DNA of 64,000 bases from Oceanospirillaceae bacterium (GCA_013215375.1 JABSRB010000001.1:155595-219594); one strand, 5' to 3'. Counted from the stretch's first letter, positions 1-8,484 are shown. Program-made: numbers and translations. The notes: generated by a model not told the origin, from the sequence alone.

Positions 1-546
1 TCTAAGGTGTTTATGCAGATACCCCGCTCCACCTTTATCGGTGTCGCACTACTTTCTTGGGCATCGATAATCACTGTCGCGGTGTTCTATTATTTTACCC
101 GTTATGCGCGCACCGGCCGTGAAATATACGCGGCGGGCAACAGCCCCACCGCCGCTTTCTACACTGGTATAGATGTAGGTCGCAGCCAGTTTATCGCCTT
201 CTCATTATCGGGATTGCTCGCCGGCCTCTGTGGTTATTTGTGGGTATCACGCTACGCGGTCGCCTATGTGGATGTCGCGGCAGGCTTTGAGTTACAGGTG
301 ATTTCGGCCTGCGTCATCGGCGGTATCAGCATCATGGGTGGCATAGGAACCGTCGCAGGCTGTGTGTTAGGGGCGCTGTTTCTCGGGGTGATCAACAATG
401 CCCTACCGGTGATTGGAGTATCGCCTTTTTGGCAGATGGCAATCTCGGGTGGGGTAATAGTACTCGCGGTCATTGCCAGCTCTAGAGCGGAACAGAAGTC
501 CGGCAGAATCATCTTAAAAAATGCCGTGTTGGCACCCTCAAAATAG
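1..546 (+). CDS. rhaP: Sugar ABC transporter permease, probable RhaP (5' end outside window)
   Basis: This is the C-terminal part of an inner-membrane permease of the RbsC/BPD_transp_2 family; the reading frame is open from base 1, so the start lies outside the window. Several hydrophobic segments are visible, plus the family loop with GNSPTAAFYTGIDVGR and the glycine-rich GGISIMGGIGT stretch. A second permease, a rhamnose mutarotase and an FGGY kinase follow in the same direction, which fits the RhaSTPQ-type L-rhamnose importer. The rhamnose assignment comes from these neighbours; the permease alone only shows a ribose/xylose-class sugar transporter. Confidence 0.8.
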   Translation, partial: SKVFMQIPRSTFIGVALLSWASIITVAVFYYFTRYARTGREIYAAGNSPTAAFYTGIDVGRSQFIAFSLSGLLAGLCGYLWVSRYAVAYVDVAAGFELQVISACVIGGISIMGGIGTVAGCVLGALFLGVINNALPVIGVSPFWQMAISGGVIVLAVIASSRAEQKSGRIILKNAVLAPSK

Positions 547-574
547 TTAAACGTGATAACTGTGGAATAGAGCA

Positions 575-1567
575 ATGCAAAAAATAACAACACAAAAATG
601 GCCACTGCCCAAAGACCTATTCAGTATCAAAAAACTGCCCTGGGAGTTTTTCCTGATACTGATTACGGTATTTGTGTTCATCTTGAGCGCCTATGCATCC
701 CCCTACTTTTTAGACCCTTGGAACTTATCTGACGCCACTTTTAACTTTGTCGAAAAAGCCATAGTGGCGCTGCCATTGGCGATGTTGATTATCTGTCGCG
801 ATATCGACCTGTCGGTGGCATCAATCATCGCCCTATCCTCGGTGGCCATGGGCTTCGCTGCCCAATACGGATTTAATATCCCGGTGATAGTGATCATCGG
901 CATTAGCGTCGGCATGTTGTGCGGTTTGGTGAATGGCGCAGTAGTGACTCATTTTGAGATACCGGCGATTGTGGTCACTATCGGCACCATGAGTCTGTTT
1001 CGCGGCATTAGTTACATATTATTGGGCGATCAAGTCCTCAAAGACTATCCCGAAGGTTTTGACTACTTCGGCCAAGGGTATATCTACTGGGTATTCAGCT
1101 TCGAGTTTATGTTGTTTTTAGTGGCGACTTTATTCTTTTATTTTCTATTGCACAAAACCAACTTTGGCCGGCGTTGCTACGCCATTGGCAACAACCCTAC
1201 CGCTGCTTTTTACTCAGGTATCAACGTCAAACGCCACCGCCTACTACTGTTTGTGATAGTCGGCGCACTAGCCGGTGTCGCCGCCGTGTTACTCACTTCA
1301 AGATTGGGCAGTACTAGGCCCACCATCGCCTTGGGCTGGGAGTTGAGCATTATCACCATGGTAGTATTGGGCGGCGTTAACATTATGGGTGGCGCAGGCA
1401 CTATCACCGGCGTGTTTATCGCGGTGTTTTTAATGGGCATCGTCACTTTTGGTCTAGGGCTACTTAACGTGCCGGGCATTGTCATGTCGATCATCATCGG
1501 CGCGATGTTAATTTCAGTGATCGCGACTCCTGTGTTGATCAAAAAATTTAGTCAGAGGAAAGGATGA
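575..1567 (+). CDS. rhaQ: Sugar ABC transporter permease, probable RhaQ
   Basis: A 330-residue integral membrane permease of the RbsC family, about the usual length. It has 8-10 hydrophobic segments, the loop GNNPTAAFYSGINVKR near residues 208-223 and GGVNIMGGAGT further on. It is paralogous to the preceding permease, so the two probably form a heterodimeric channel for an L-rhamnose importer. It starts 28 bases after the upstream gene and its stop overlaps the mutarotase start as ATGA, indicating one operon. The substrate is inferred from the adjacent mutarotase. Confidence 0.82.
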   Translation: MQKITTQKWPLPKDLFSIKKLPWEFFLILITVFVFILSAYASPYFLDPWNLSDATFNFVEKAIVALPLAMLIICRDIDLSVASIIALSSVAMGFAAQYGFNIPVIVIIGISVGMLCGLVNGAVVTHFEIPAIVVTIGTMSLFRGISYILLGDQVLKDYPEGFDYFGQGYIYWVFSFEFMLFLVATLFFYFLLHKTNFGRRCYAIGNNPTAAFYSGINVKRHRLLLFVIVGALAGVAAVLLTSRLGSTRPTIALGWELSIITMVVLGGVNIMGGAGTITGVFIAVFLMGIVTFGLGLLNVPGIVMSIIIGAMLISVIATPVLIKKFSQRKG

Positions 1568-1893
1568 TGCGCTATGCATTTGTAATGCAGCTGAAAGCGG
1601 GCTGCGAAAAAGCATATTTAGAGCGCCACCAGCAAATTTGGCCAGAACTAGCGACTTTGCTGACGCAATACGGCATTGCTAATTATCAAATTTTTCTGCA
1701 CCCGCAAACGCTGCAACTGTTTGCATCATTTGATGCTCCTAGCAGCTTTAACTCAGCGGGGCTCAAAACAGAGCCGCTAATGCACAAGTGGTGGGACTCA
1801 ATGGCGCAATATATGATTACCCAAAAAGAAGAGGAAGAGGATAGTAATGAGCCCCAAAGCATCGAACTCACTGAAATGTTCTATATGAGCTAG
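1564..1893 (+). CDS. rhaM: L-rhamnose mutarotase
   Basis: A 109-residue protein of the RhaM/RhaU family, which interconverts alpha and beta anomers of L-rhamnose in the cytoplasm so the sugar can enter the isomerase/kinase route. Family hallmarks are RYAFVMQLKAGCEKAYLERHQQIWPEL at the N-terminus and the MHKWWDSMAQYM segment near residues 78-89. The start overlaps the stop of the second permease by four bases, so it is probably translationally coupled. A second ATG immediately follows the first, and either may be used. This gene is the strongest indicator that the operon handles rhamnose. Confidence 0.88.
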   Translation: MMRYAFVMQLKAGCEKAYLERHQQIWPELATLLTQYGIANYQIFLHPQTLQLFASFDAPSSFNSAGLKTEPLMHKWWDSMAQYMITQKEEEEDSNEPQSIELTEMFYMS

Positions 1894-1952
1894 CTTTTAC
1901 TATTTACCTTCCACTAAACAGGCATTAATTTGAAACTAAATAGACATTCTAT

Positions 1953-3338
1953 ATGACCCAAATACCAGCAATCGCGGTTCTAGACATTGGCAAAACCAAT
2001 TTAAAAATATGTCTGTTAGCGCTAGATGATGGCCGCCCACTGAGCGAGCACAAACGTCAGAATCAAGTGCTAGACCTAGCGCCTTATCCACAGCTGGATA
2101 TAGAAGGTATTTGGCAGTGGTTTAAACTGACCATCAAATCACTGACCCCACAATACCTAATCCAAAAACTTGTTTGTACTACCCACGGTGCGACTGCTGT
2201 GTGCATGAGCGCAGATGCTATTGCTATGCCGGTTTTGGATTACGAATCAAATCTATGCTGCAGTGAAGATGAGCGCTATCAGACACTGCGTCCCCCTTAT
2301 GCACACAGCCTATCACCCAACTTAGGTGTCGGACTAAACCTTGGCCGGCAACTACACTGGCAAGCGCAGCAATACCCAGCAGAGTTTGCTAAGGTCAAGC
2401 ACATCCTTATGTATCCACAATACTGGGGCTGGCGCATGAGTGGTGTGATGGCGAGCGAAGTAACTTCTCTGGGCTGTCACACTGATTTATGGAATCCACA
2501 AACAAATAGCTTCTCCTCGCTTGTGGATAAGATGCAATGGCAACCACGTTTTCCTAAACTGCTCAAAACCGGTACAAACTTAGGCCTGGTACTGCACACT
2601 CTAGCGACAGAGCTAGGCTTGCCTGCCACTTGCCAAGTCATCAACGGTATTCACGACTCTAATGCCTCACTGGTCCCCTATTTAAAAGCTAAAAAAGCCC
2701 CCTGCACCGTCATATCAACCGGTACTTGGGTAGTAATAGCCGCCATAGGCGCCTCTTTACAAGACTTAAAAGAACAGTGCGATATGCTGGCCAACGTCAA
2801 CGCCTTTGGCGATGCAGTGCCCTGCATTCGATTTATGGGCGGTCGCGAATGGCAGCACTTGGCAACAGCGCAAGCAGCAACGGTTGCTGATCTCAATGCA
2901 GTGATGGCATTAGAGGTACACGCCCTACCTTCCTTTAGTGAGCAAGGTGGCCCTTTTAACCATGATCATTCCAAACAGGGGAAATTTGTCGGCCCTATCA
3001 ACCAGCTCAGTGATGCACAGCGCACTGCACTTGCCTCCCTTTACTGCGCGTTTATGACACAATACTGTTTAGATTTAGTTCAAGACCAACAGCAAGGTAA
3101 TATCTACGTAGAGGGCAGCTTCGCCAGCAATGACTTGTTATTAAGTATATTGGCACTATTAAATGATACTCAAGCGGTACTGGCCAGTGCAGACAGCACC
3201 GGCACCACTTTAGGCACAGCACTTTCAATCGACGCTTGTGATTGGCCACAAACACTACCCACACAAAAGCCAACCGCCATTCATTTAACCACAGAGATAA
3301 AAGCATATTATCGCCATTGGCTCAGTTTGATTGCGTAG
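1953..3338 (+). CDS. FGGY-family carbohydrate kinase, probable L-rhamnulose/rhamnose kinase
   Basis: A 461-residue sugar kinase of the FGGY fold. The N-terminal phosphate-binding segment AVLDIGKTNLKI (residues 7-18) and the second-domain adenosine motif VISTGTWVVIA (about 253-263) are both present, with GTTLGTAL near the C-terminus. It follows the mutarotase by 59 bases and probably phosphorylates L-rhamnulose, or acts as the RhaK kinase of ABC-type rhamnose operons. Overall it resembles the fuculokinase-like branch more than enteric RhaB, so the exact substrate is inferred from context. Confidence 0.72.
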   Translation: MTQIPAIAVLDIGKTNLKICLLALDDGRPLSEHKRQNQVLDLAPYPQLDIEGIWQWFKLTIKSLTPQYLIQKLVCTTHGATAVCMSADAIAMPVLDYESNLCCSEDERYQTLRPPYAHSLSPNLGVGLNLGRQLHWQAQQYPAEFAKVKHILMYPQYWGWRMSGVMASEVTSLGCHTDLWNPQTNSFSSLVDKMQWQPRFPKLLKTGTNLGLVLHTLATELGLPATCQVINGIHDSNASLVPYLKAKKAPCTVISTGTWVVIAAIGASLQDLKEQCDMLANVNAFGDAVPCIRFMGGREWQHLATAQAATVADLNAVMALEVHALPSFSEQGGPFNHDHSKQGKFVGPINQLSDAQRTALASLYCAFMTQYCLDLVQDQQQGNIYVEGSFASNDLLLSILALLNDTQAVLASADSTGTTLGTALSIDACDWPQTLPTQKPTAIHLTTEIKAYYRHWLSLIA

Positions 3339-3383
3339 ATTGATTACTTAGATTGAAGAGAAGTTTATAGAGGAGAACTAAAA

Positions 3384-3401
3384 CGCCGCTAACTCGCGGC
3401 G
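3384..3401 (-). terminator. Probable terminator of the VF530-type gene
   Basis: A GC-rich hairpin (CGCCGC, six-base loop, GCGGCG) lies just beyond the stop codon of the minus-strand gene and is followed on that strand by TTTTAG. It sits between two convergent genes, so it may also slow transcription leaving the rhamnose operon. Confidence 0.55.
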
Positions 3402-3408
3402 CAATCAA

Positions 3409-3963
3409 TTATTTTTTCCAAGCAGCCCAAGGATCGTCATCAAGTGTGTCATTAGATCTTTTTGCTGCACTTGGCTTGTCATAGCTACGCGGGGAATCAC
3501 CGCGATCTGAATGACTTTTACTGAAACCAGCATTTGAGCCAAAGCTGCGTTTCTTATAATTGCCCTTACCACCTGAACGTGAGCTACTGTTATATTCAGC
3601 GGCTTTTTTAGCACGTTTTTCATTGAGTCTCTGCGCATCTTCCATGGATAAAATAGACGGCTCACCCGCTTCTTGGTCATCGGGAACAATACGATCTCTA
3701 GGGGGAAGTTTGAACTGCTCAGAGCTGGCTCTTGGGTAGCTTTTGTAGTCATACATGTAAAAAGTTTCTACTTTTACCCGTGCCCATTCCGTCTTTTTCA
3801 AGAACTTAACGCTGGATTCAATGCTGGCATTGGTTTTAAAGCAGTTGATATTTAGATAGGCAAACAAGATATCAAAACCGTATTGCTCCACTAGGTCAGT
3901 AACCACCTTTTTTAGACTCACACCGTTTAGGGGGTTGTTTTTGTATTTGATCTCGTCACTCAT
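3409..3963 (-). CDS. VF530 (DUF2132) family DNA-binding-like protein with disordered tail
   Basis: Residues 6-72 match the VF530/DUF2132 domain: NPLNGVSLKKVVTDLVEQYG, then INCFKTNASIESSVKFLKKTEWAR and a YMYDYK end. Family members are usually only about 70-90 residues and are suspected DNA-binding proteins. Here about 110 extra residues follow, rich in Ser, Arg, Lys and Gly (for example RSGGKGNYKKRSFGSN) and ending in DDDPWAAWKK. That tail looks disordered and nucleic-acid-binding. It stands alone and converges on the rhamnose operon. Function is not established. Confidence 0.75.
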   Translation of the reverse strand: MSDEIKYKNNPLNGVSLKKVVTDLVEQYGFDILFAYLNINCFKTNASIESSVKFLKKTEWARVKVETFYMYDYKSYPRASSEQFKLPPRDRIVPDDQEAGEPSILSMEDAQRLNEKRAKKAAEYNSSSRSGGKGNYKKRSFGSNAGFSKSHSDRGDSPRSYDKPSAAKRSNDTLDDDPWAAWKK

Positions 3964-4212
3964 TGTTTACACTGCTATCCAAATTAAGAAAGGACTATTA
4001 TAGCTGACTACAAAGTCAAATAGCAGGTTATTGTTGGATTGGTTTAGTTTTCATGGTGGATGGTTGTTTTTTGGAGAGGGGGTGTTTTTTAATTCAAGCT
4101 GACCATTCACTCAACAAAGTGAAAAAGAACCAACGAATTATATTTTTAATGTTTAAGATCAAAAGATTTAAGTGCAATTTTGCCTGCAGCGAGTTCATTT
4201 ATTTTTGCGAAA

Positions 4213-4317
4213 GGAAAGAAACCGAACCAAAGTGGCTCTTTGCCATCCATGTCACCGCCAAATACCGTACATCTCGTACATTTACACTCATTGGCATCCT
4301 TGCCATCGTGCAAACTG
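4213..4317 (+). repeat. Dispersed repeat family A, two units
   Basis: Two adjacent units of the roughly 50-bp pattern 'ctctttggcatccatgcca..cg..ataccgtacatc.tgtacat'. The same block occurs inverted at 9984-10100, and related units occur near 12064, 40741-40890 and 60836. Short open frames across it follow the repeat and are not taken as genes. Confidence 0.75.
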
Positions 4318-4418
4318 CTTGAAAATGTGGGCTTCCCCCATATCACATATGTGTGGGCATTTCCGTTTATGATAGCAACTTGGGGCCTGGCTATTCCAGT
4401 TGTGGCGAGAGTTTATAA

Positions 4419-4600
4419 ATGAAGAATAAATTACGAGAATTGAGAACATCGAACTCTGTTTCACAAGCGGAGATAGGGAAAACTTTAGGAGTCTCGCATC
4501 AAACAATACATTCAATAGAAAACGGAAAATATGACCTCAGCCTACCTTTGGCTTTCAAAATATCTGATTAAAGATTGAAGATATTTTTATTCCAGACTAA
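4419..4600 (+). pseudogene. XRE-type HTH regulator, frame-disrupted at the C-terminus
   Basis: A 50-codon frame from ATG 4419 gives a compact Cro/C1 helix-turn-helix: MKNKLRELRTSN, then SQAEIGKTLGVSHQTIHSIENGKYDLSLPLAFKISD and a stop at 4569. Small XRE regulators of this class normally continue to a conserved end resembling LKIEDIFIPD. Exactly that peptide is encoded just downstream in another frame (4568-4600), so a short deletion has probably shifted the frame. The start overlaps the stop of an upstream open frame as ATGA, suggesting it once followed a coupled partner gene, now replaced by repeat sequence. The truncated product may still fold as an HTH. Confidence 0.65.
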
Positions 4601-4754
4601 AGGTTGGATTGGATTTTTATTACTCTTTGACATCCATGTCATAAGTTACATACCGAACTTCGCATTCAAAAAAGCAAATCAGTTAGAATTTTTCACTCCC
4701 TACAGATACTATTTTAGACTAAGTTAACTTGCATATGTTTTATAGGTATCAATT

Positions 4755-4843
4755 TCACACTTCTCCAGCGGCAATTTTATCAAAAGTACCATCATCTTTC
4801 ATTTCACGGAGGGTATCATTGTATTCTTTTGCCAGTGCTGGGT
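4755..4843 (-). pseudogene. C-terminal stub of an extracellular solute-binding protein
   Basis: On the minus strand this reads NPALAKEYNDTLREMKDDGTFDKIAAGEV and a stop, the typical last helix of family-3 periplasmic solute-binding proteins. Similarity to that family ends where an IS3-like end begins at about 4844, so the rest of the gene has been lost or displaced. It is a remnant with no start. Confidence 0.6.
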
Positions 4844-5009
4844 TGTAGTGGCATACTAATTTTGGCCACCTAAAAAGAGGTGATATTATTAACACTCTTA
4901 ACTTAGGTGCTATATGACAAAACATTATAATTCAGAATTCAGACAAGAGGTCTCTGAGCTTGTCCTTGATCAAAATCACTCCGTTCGCGAGGCTCCTGAT
5001 GCGATGTAA
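4844..5009 (+). mobile_element. IS3-family insertion sequence fragment (left end and start of orfA)
   Basis: A left-end-like sequence beginning TGTAGTGGCATACT is followed at 4914 by a 31-codon frame, MTKHYNSEFRQEVSELVLDQNHSVREAPDAM. This matches the first residues of IS3-group OrfA transposases (FRQEAVxLVLDQGYSVREAAEAM). A TAA at 5007 ends the frame, and neither the rest of OrfA nor OrfB is present. The fragment truncates the solute-binding-protein remnant, showing it inserted into that gene. Confidence 0.65.
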
Positions 5010-5028
5010 TCAATAGGTTCGAGTAGAT

Positions 5029-5226
5029 TGGCACTTAGTTAAGATGTAACTATTTGTTTTATTCTGTGTAATCTTATTTGAAACTCGGCTTTTAAAACCT
5101 ATATTCCTTGTTCTGCTTAAGAGTGAGGAAATTTGATGTCTCAGGCCATCAACTCTAAGTATCATGACAACTAAAAATAAATTTTACTTATTGTATTTAA
5201 ACACTTTATTTTTTAACTAAGTGCCA
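5029..5226. mobile_element. 198-bp MITE-like element with perfect 14-bp terminal inverted repeats
   Basis: TGGCACTTAGTTAA at 5029-5042 is the exact reverse complement of TTAACTAAGTGCCA at 5213-5226. The interior is AT-rich and shows no coding capacity. It lies between an IS3 fragment and the flagellin gene. It could be a non-autonomous transposon or the two ends of an internally deleted IS. No target duplication is obvious. Confidence 0.5.
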
Positions 5227-5406
5227 TTCGGGTCAAAGTAAATTTATTTTTACTCAAATCATTCAGTATCCTTACTTTCATGATATTTCTCAGATTTATG
5301 GTCGCCACCACGCTGATACGGACTGCAGCGTCTATCAATTTGTTCTTCTATTTGCCGCTTAAAGGCGGCGTAAGAAAATAAAGGACAGACACAGATTAAT
5401 TGTCAG
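5227..5406 (-). other. Intergenic stretch with a short unrecognised frame remnant
   Basis: The minus strand has an open frame from about 5399 to the stop at 5259 with a hydrophilic end (KRQIEEQIDRRCSPYQRGGDHKSEKYHES). It has no start codon, being preceded by an in-frame TGA just after the flagellin gene. It may be the C-terminal remnant of a deleted gene. I do not recognise the family. Confidence 0.25.
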
Positions 5407-7083
5407 TTACTGCAGCAGACTAAGCACTTGCTGTGGTTGACTGTTTGCTTGAGCAAGCATAGATTGCGCCGCTTGCATCAACACTTGGCTGCGTGTCAAA
5501 ACACTAGTTTCTTGAGCTATATCAGCATCCATAATAGTAGACCTTGCAGCTGAAGTTTGCTCATTGAATACTCTTAAGCTATTGACACTATGGTTCAACC
5601 TATTCTGGAATGCACCTAGAGTTCCCTGGTGCTTAGAAATTGTTTGAATAGCGTGATCTATTTTAGTCAGGGCATCTTCTGTATCAGCTACTGTAATGCT
5701 TGATACACTGATCGCTTCATTATCAACAAAAATACGATCCATAACGATTCTATTTGCTTCATTACCTCCCAGTTGAAAAGAGATAGTTGTGTCTCCACCT
5801 TCAGACCTTGCTGATAGCCCTGTCAACTGAAGGTCATTAGCACCTTTTTGAATTGGCTCGTTATTGATAACATCAATAGCAGATTTAACATCGCCACCGT
5901 AGTCACTACCATGAATTGAACCTGTGTCGTCATCTGTCAAATTCATGTGAGCACTAATATAAGTTGAAGCTGCTCCTCCAGTTACTGAGGTATAAAATGC
6001 TGCGGAGGTCGTCGCGGGAATTAGACTGTCTACTGCTGCATTAAAATCACCCATACTGGTAAGGGTACTCGCTTGTGTTCGAGTCACTAATTCAGCCATT
6101 AATGCTTTTATGCCATCGGCGTTGCCTTCATCCTTTATTTGTTGATCCAACATCCTAACAGCAACATAACCAACTGAATATCCAGCAGAATTGCTAGGTG
6201 ATCCCGCTGTATTAGAAAGAAAGTTAGCTGAGACAAATAGGTTACTAATCCCCGTCGCCGCTGCTATATCACCGTTGACTCGATCATCTGCCCCGTGAAT
6301 AAACTCAGCAGCTCCTTCAGTAAACCAGCCTGGTATAGCACTCATATTCATATTAACAGCCATTACCGCATGAACAGCTTCGTGAGCAATAACCCTGTCT
6401 TGATTAGTTGATCCATCACCACTGGGATAACCTGTTGTGGGAAAATCGTCAGGATCTATATTTAATTTTAAATTATCTCCAACCCCACCACTACTGGTCC
6501 AACTAACTGAGGCAAGAACACCTCCTGGTCCATCTCCAGTGTATACCAGCTCAATACTTTTACCTTTACCATTAAGCCCAAAATGATCTTCAATTAACTT
6601 ACTTGACTCCGGAATCCAACTAGTTTCTAACCAAAACTCTAAAGCAGCTTTTCCAGTCAACTCCGTAGCATTATCAAATACGTCTTGATTGTTGAAGGAA
6701 GTGCCCACAAGTATGTCTTTAATACCTAGTGATATTTGCTCAATCTCCTGCTGGATAATTGCTTTGTTGCCGGCTGAGTTGGTACCGTTAGCACCTTGTA
6801 GAATAAGCTCTCTAGAGCGCTGTAACATATTGACAACTTGTTTCAATGCTCCCTCTGCAGTTTGCATATAAGAGATACCATCAATCGCATTTCGAATGCC
6901 TTGGGCAGAACCACGTATATCCGATGTCATTCGTTGACTAATAGCAAGTCCTGCAGCATCATCTGCCGCGCTGTTAATTCTTTTTCCAGAGGAAAGCCGC
7001 TCACTGGCTTGTTCAATGGACTGATTATGGAGCGTCAGATTGTTCCGAGCCATAATTGAATTAATATTAGTATTAATGCGCAT
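5407..7083 (-). CDS. Flagellin with internal zinc metallopeptidase domain (flagellinolysin type)
   Basis: A 558-residue protein. Residues 1-140 are the conserved flagellin D0/D1 N-terminus (MRINTNINSI, RLSSGKRINSAADDAAGLAI) and residues 465-558 the C-terminus (AFQNRLNHSVNSL, MDADIAQETS, QANSQPQQVLSLL). About 230 residues are inserted between them. The insert contains HEAVH at 234-238 and PGWFTEGAAE at 251-260, the HExxH plus downstream Glu arrangement of gluzincin-like metallopeptidases; E256 is the likely third zinc ligand. This is the architecture of flagellinolysins, flagellins that polymerise into proteolytically active filaments. The gene stands alone, without fliD/fliS neighbours, behind a FliA-like promoter. 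Confidence 0.9.
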   Translation of the reverse strand: MRINTNINSIMARNNLTLHNQSIEQASERLSSGKRINSAADDAAGLAISQRMTSDIRGSAQGIRNAIDGISYMQTAEGALKQVVNMLQRSRELILQGANGTNSAGNKAIIQQEIEQISLGIKDILVGTSFNNQDVFDNATELTGKAALEFWLETSWIPESSKLIEDHFGLNGKGKSIELVYTGDGPGGVLASVSWTSSGGVGDNLKLNIDPDDFPTTGYPSGDGSTNQDRVIAHEAVHAVMAVNMNMSAIPGWFTEGAAEFIHGADDRVNGDIAAATGISNLFVSANFLSNTAGSPSNSAGYSVGYVAVRMLDQQIKDEGNADGIKALMAELVTRTQASTLTSMGDFNAAVDSLIPATTSAAFYTSVTGGAASTYISAHMNLTDDDTGSIHGSDYGGDVKSAIDVINNEPIQKGANDLQLTGLSARSEGGDTTISFQLGGNEANRIVMDRIFVDNEAISVSSITVADTEDALTKIDHAIQTISKHQGTLGAFQNRLNHSVNSLRVFNEQTSAARSTIMDADIAQETSVLTRSQVLMQAAQSMLAQANSQPQQVLSLLQ

Positions 7084-7127
7084 AAGATTGTCTGTATTTT
7101 CATCGCTTTTATATTAAGGTATAAGGG

Positions 7128-7154
7128 ATGACGGCCAAAAAGCATACAGCTTTA
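7128..7154 (-). promoter_or_regulatory. Sigma-28 (FliA)-like promoter of the metallopeptidase flagellin
   Basis: Read on the minus strand, TAAA is followed after exactly 15 bases by GCCGTCAT, close to the FliA consensus TAAA-N15-GCCGATAA. It lies about 45 bases upstream of the flagellin ATG. This implies expression as a late class flagellar gene. Confidence 0.7.
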
Positions 7155-7593
7155 GCAGTGTCTCCACTTTAAGACAAAATTTATAAGTGGTGGTAATATT
7201 CATACGGAACGCACAGAACGGGATAACCGATTAGAAGTTTCTGGTCAAGCAACAATAGAAACACCCTTGTCTTTGTTATACAAAAATCAAATTTCATTAT
7301 CTTTGACTAATTTAAATAGTCTGAGTTGCTCTTGATATTCACATGCTTGGTATCATTAAATGTGCACCAGTCACCCAGCTGATTTTAGACTTTGTAATCG
7401 AGCTATTTATAGATCGATTACTGACCTTTACTTCTTGCTTCAGTAATTATTCGGTACTAACTTTAATCCAATGCTAAGCAGATGAGTTGCTTTTCTAATA
7501 GCTCTCTGGCTTTGCTCAAAAAGTAATCCAATCCGCAATGGCTTTGTTGTTGGCATACTCACTAATTTAAAATTAGCGTGGTTAAGATGATAT
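7155..7593. other. AT-rich intergenic region, no gene supported
   Basis: About 440 bases between the flagellin promoter and the LysR gene. A 38-codon minus-strand frame (7440-7556, MPTTKPLRIGLLFEQ...) is visible but has no recognisable homology or clear ribosome binding site. I do not call it as a gene. Confidence 0.4.
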
Positions 7594-8484
7594 TTAATCA
7601 AACCTTGCGATCAGTTTATTTAACCAACCATCAGCAAGGCTAGGCTTGTACACCAACCGTATGTTTTCTTCACAGTGATTGTCACAATCAACCACATCGA
7701 CGATTGAAAGAGCATAATGTTCAGCAATAAAATCTGGCACATATGCAATCGCTCGTCCCTGCTGCACTAAAGACATTAACACACTGAAATCATTGCAACG
7801 AAACCCTATTCGTCGCGCTACTTTATCATCTCGCCAACCATCGGAACTGACACCACGAGTGATGCCACAAAACGGTGAAACACTGGGACATGCAAACGGG
7901 TATTTAAGCAACATTTCACTACTTAGCAAGCCTTTTGGGTTGTCATTAAACAGCGTATGTTTGGGACTCGCTACTACCTTAAACAACGTTGTACCTAGTA
8001 ATATATTTTCAAAATCACTTGGATGACTGAGATTGCTTAACGCAACGTCTGTTACTAAAGCAAGGTGAGCGTGACCATGGGTTAATTGATCAATCGCATC
8101 GTCTTCCCATTTGACGTTAACATTTATTTCGTAGTGCTCATTTTCTAACTTATCAAGCAACATGCCAACCCAATGCTGGATAAGCACTGATGGGCCTGCA
8201 ATATTGATTTGAACCGCTTTTTCCTTACCGACAAATTCACTCAATGCTTGATCTGCCTCATGCACTATATGTTGTGCATAATAGCTAAACTTCTCCCCTT
8301 GACGATTCAAAACAATATTACGTCCAACTCTGTCAAATAACTGAGTGTTTAGTAGGGTTTCTAGACGCTTAATCACTTTTGATAACGCACTGGGAGTTTG
8401 ATGAAGTTGTTTAGCTGCCTGTTGCAAATTATTGAGTTTAGCCACCACAATAAATTTTCGTAAGTCTTCAGTATCCACAATCAA
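7594..8484 (-). CDS. LysR-family transcriptional regulator
   Basis: A 296-residue LysR-type regulator of usual length. The N-terminal winged HTH is clear (LRKFIVVAKLNNLQQAAKQLHQTPSALSKVIKRLETLLNTQLFDRVGR, residues 8-56), followed by a periplasmic-binding-protein-like effector domain. It is transcribed divergently from the adjacent NADPH-dependent reductase gene, with about 120 bases between the two starts. That is the usual arrangement for a LysR regulator controlling its neighbour. The effector is unknown. Confidence 0.88.
   Translation of the reverse strand: MIVDTEDLRKFIVVAKLNNLQQAAKQLHQTPSALSKVIKRLETLLNTQLFDRVGRNIVLNRQGEKFSYYAQHIVHEADQALSEFVGKEKAVQINIAGPSVLIQHWVGMLLDKLENEHYEINVNVKWEDDAIDQLTHGHAHLALVTDVALSNLSHPSDFENILLGTTLFKVVASPKHTLFNDNPKGLLSSEMLLKYPFACPSVSPFCGITRGVSSDGWRDDKVARRIGFRCNDFSVLMSLVQQGRAIAYVPDFIAEHYALSIVDVVDCDNHCEENIRLVYKPSLADGWLNKLIARFD

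Noticed and set aside
4053..4422. Several overlapping 66-89 codon frames on both strands
   Set aside because: All are read through the repeat units at 4213-4317, with no ribosome binding site or recognisable domain.
7440..7556. 38-codon minus-strand frame beginning MPTTKPLRIGLL
   Set aside because: Starts like a substrate-binding or XylR-type protein, but nothing further matches and no Shine-Dalgarno is evident.
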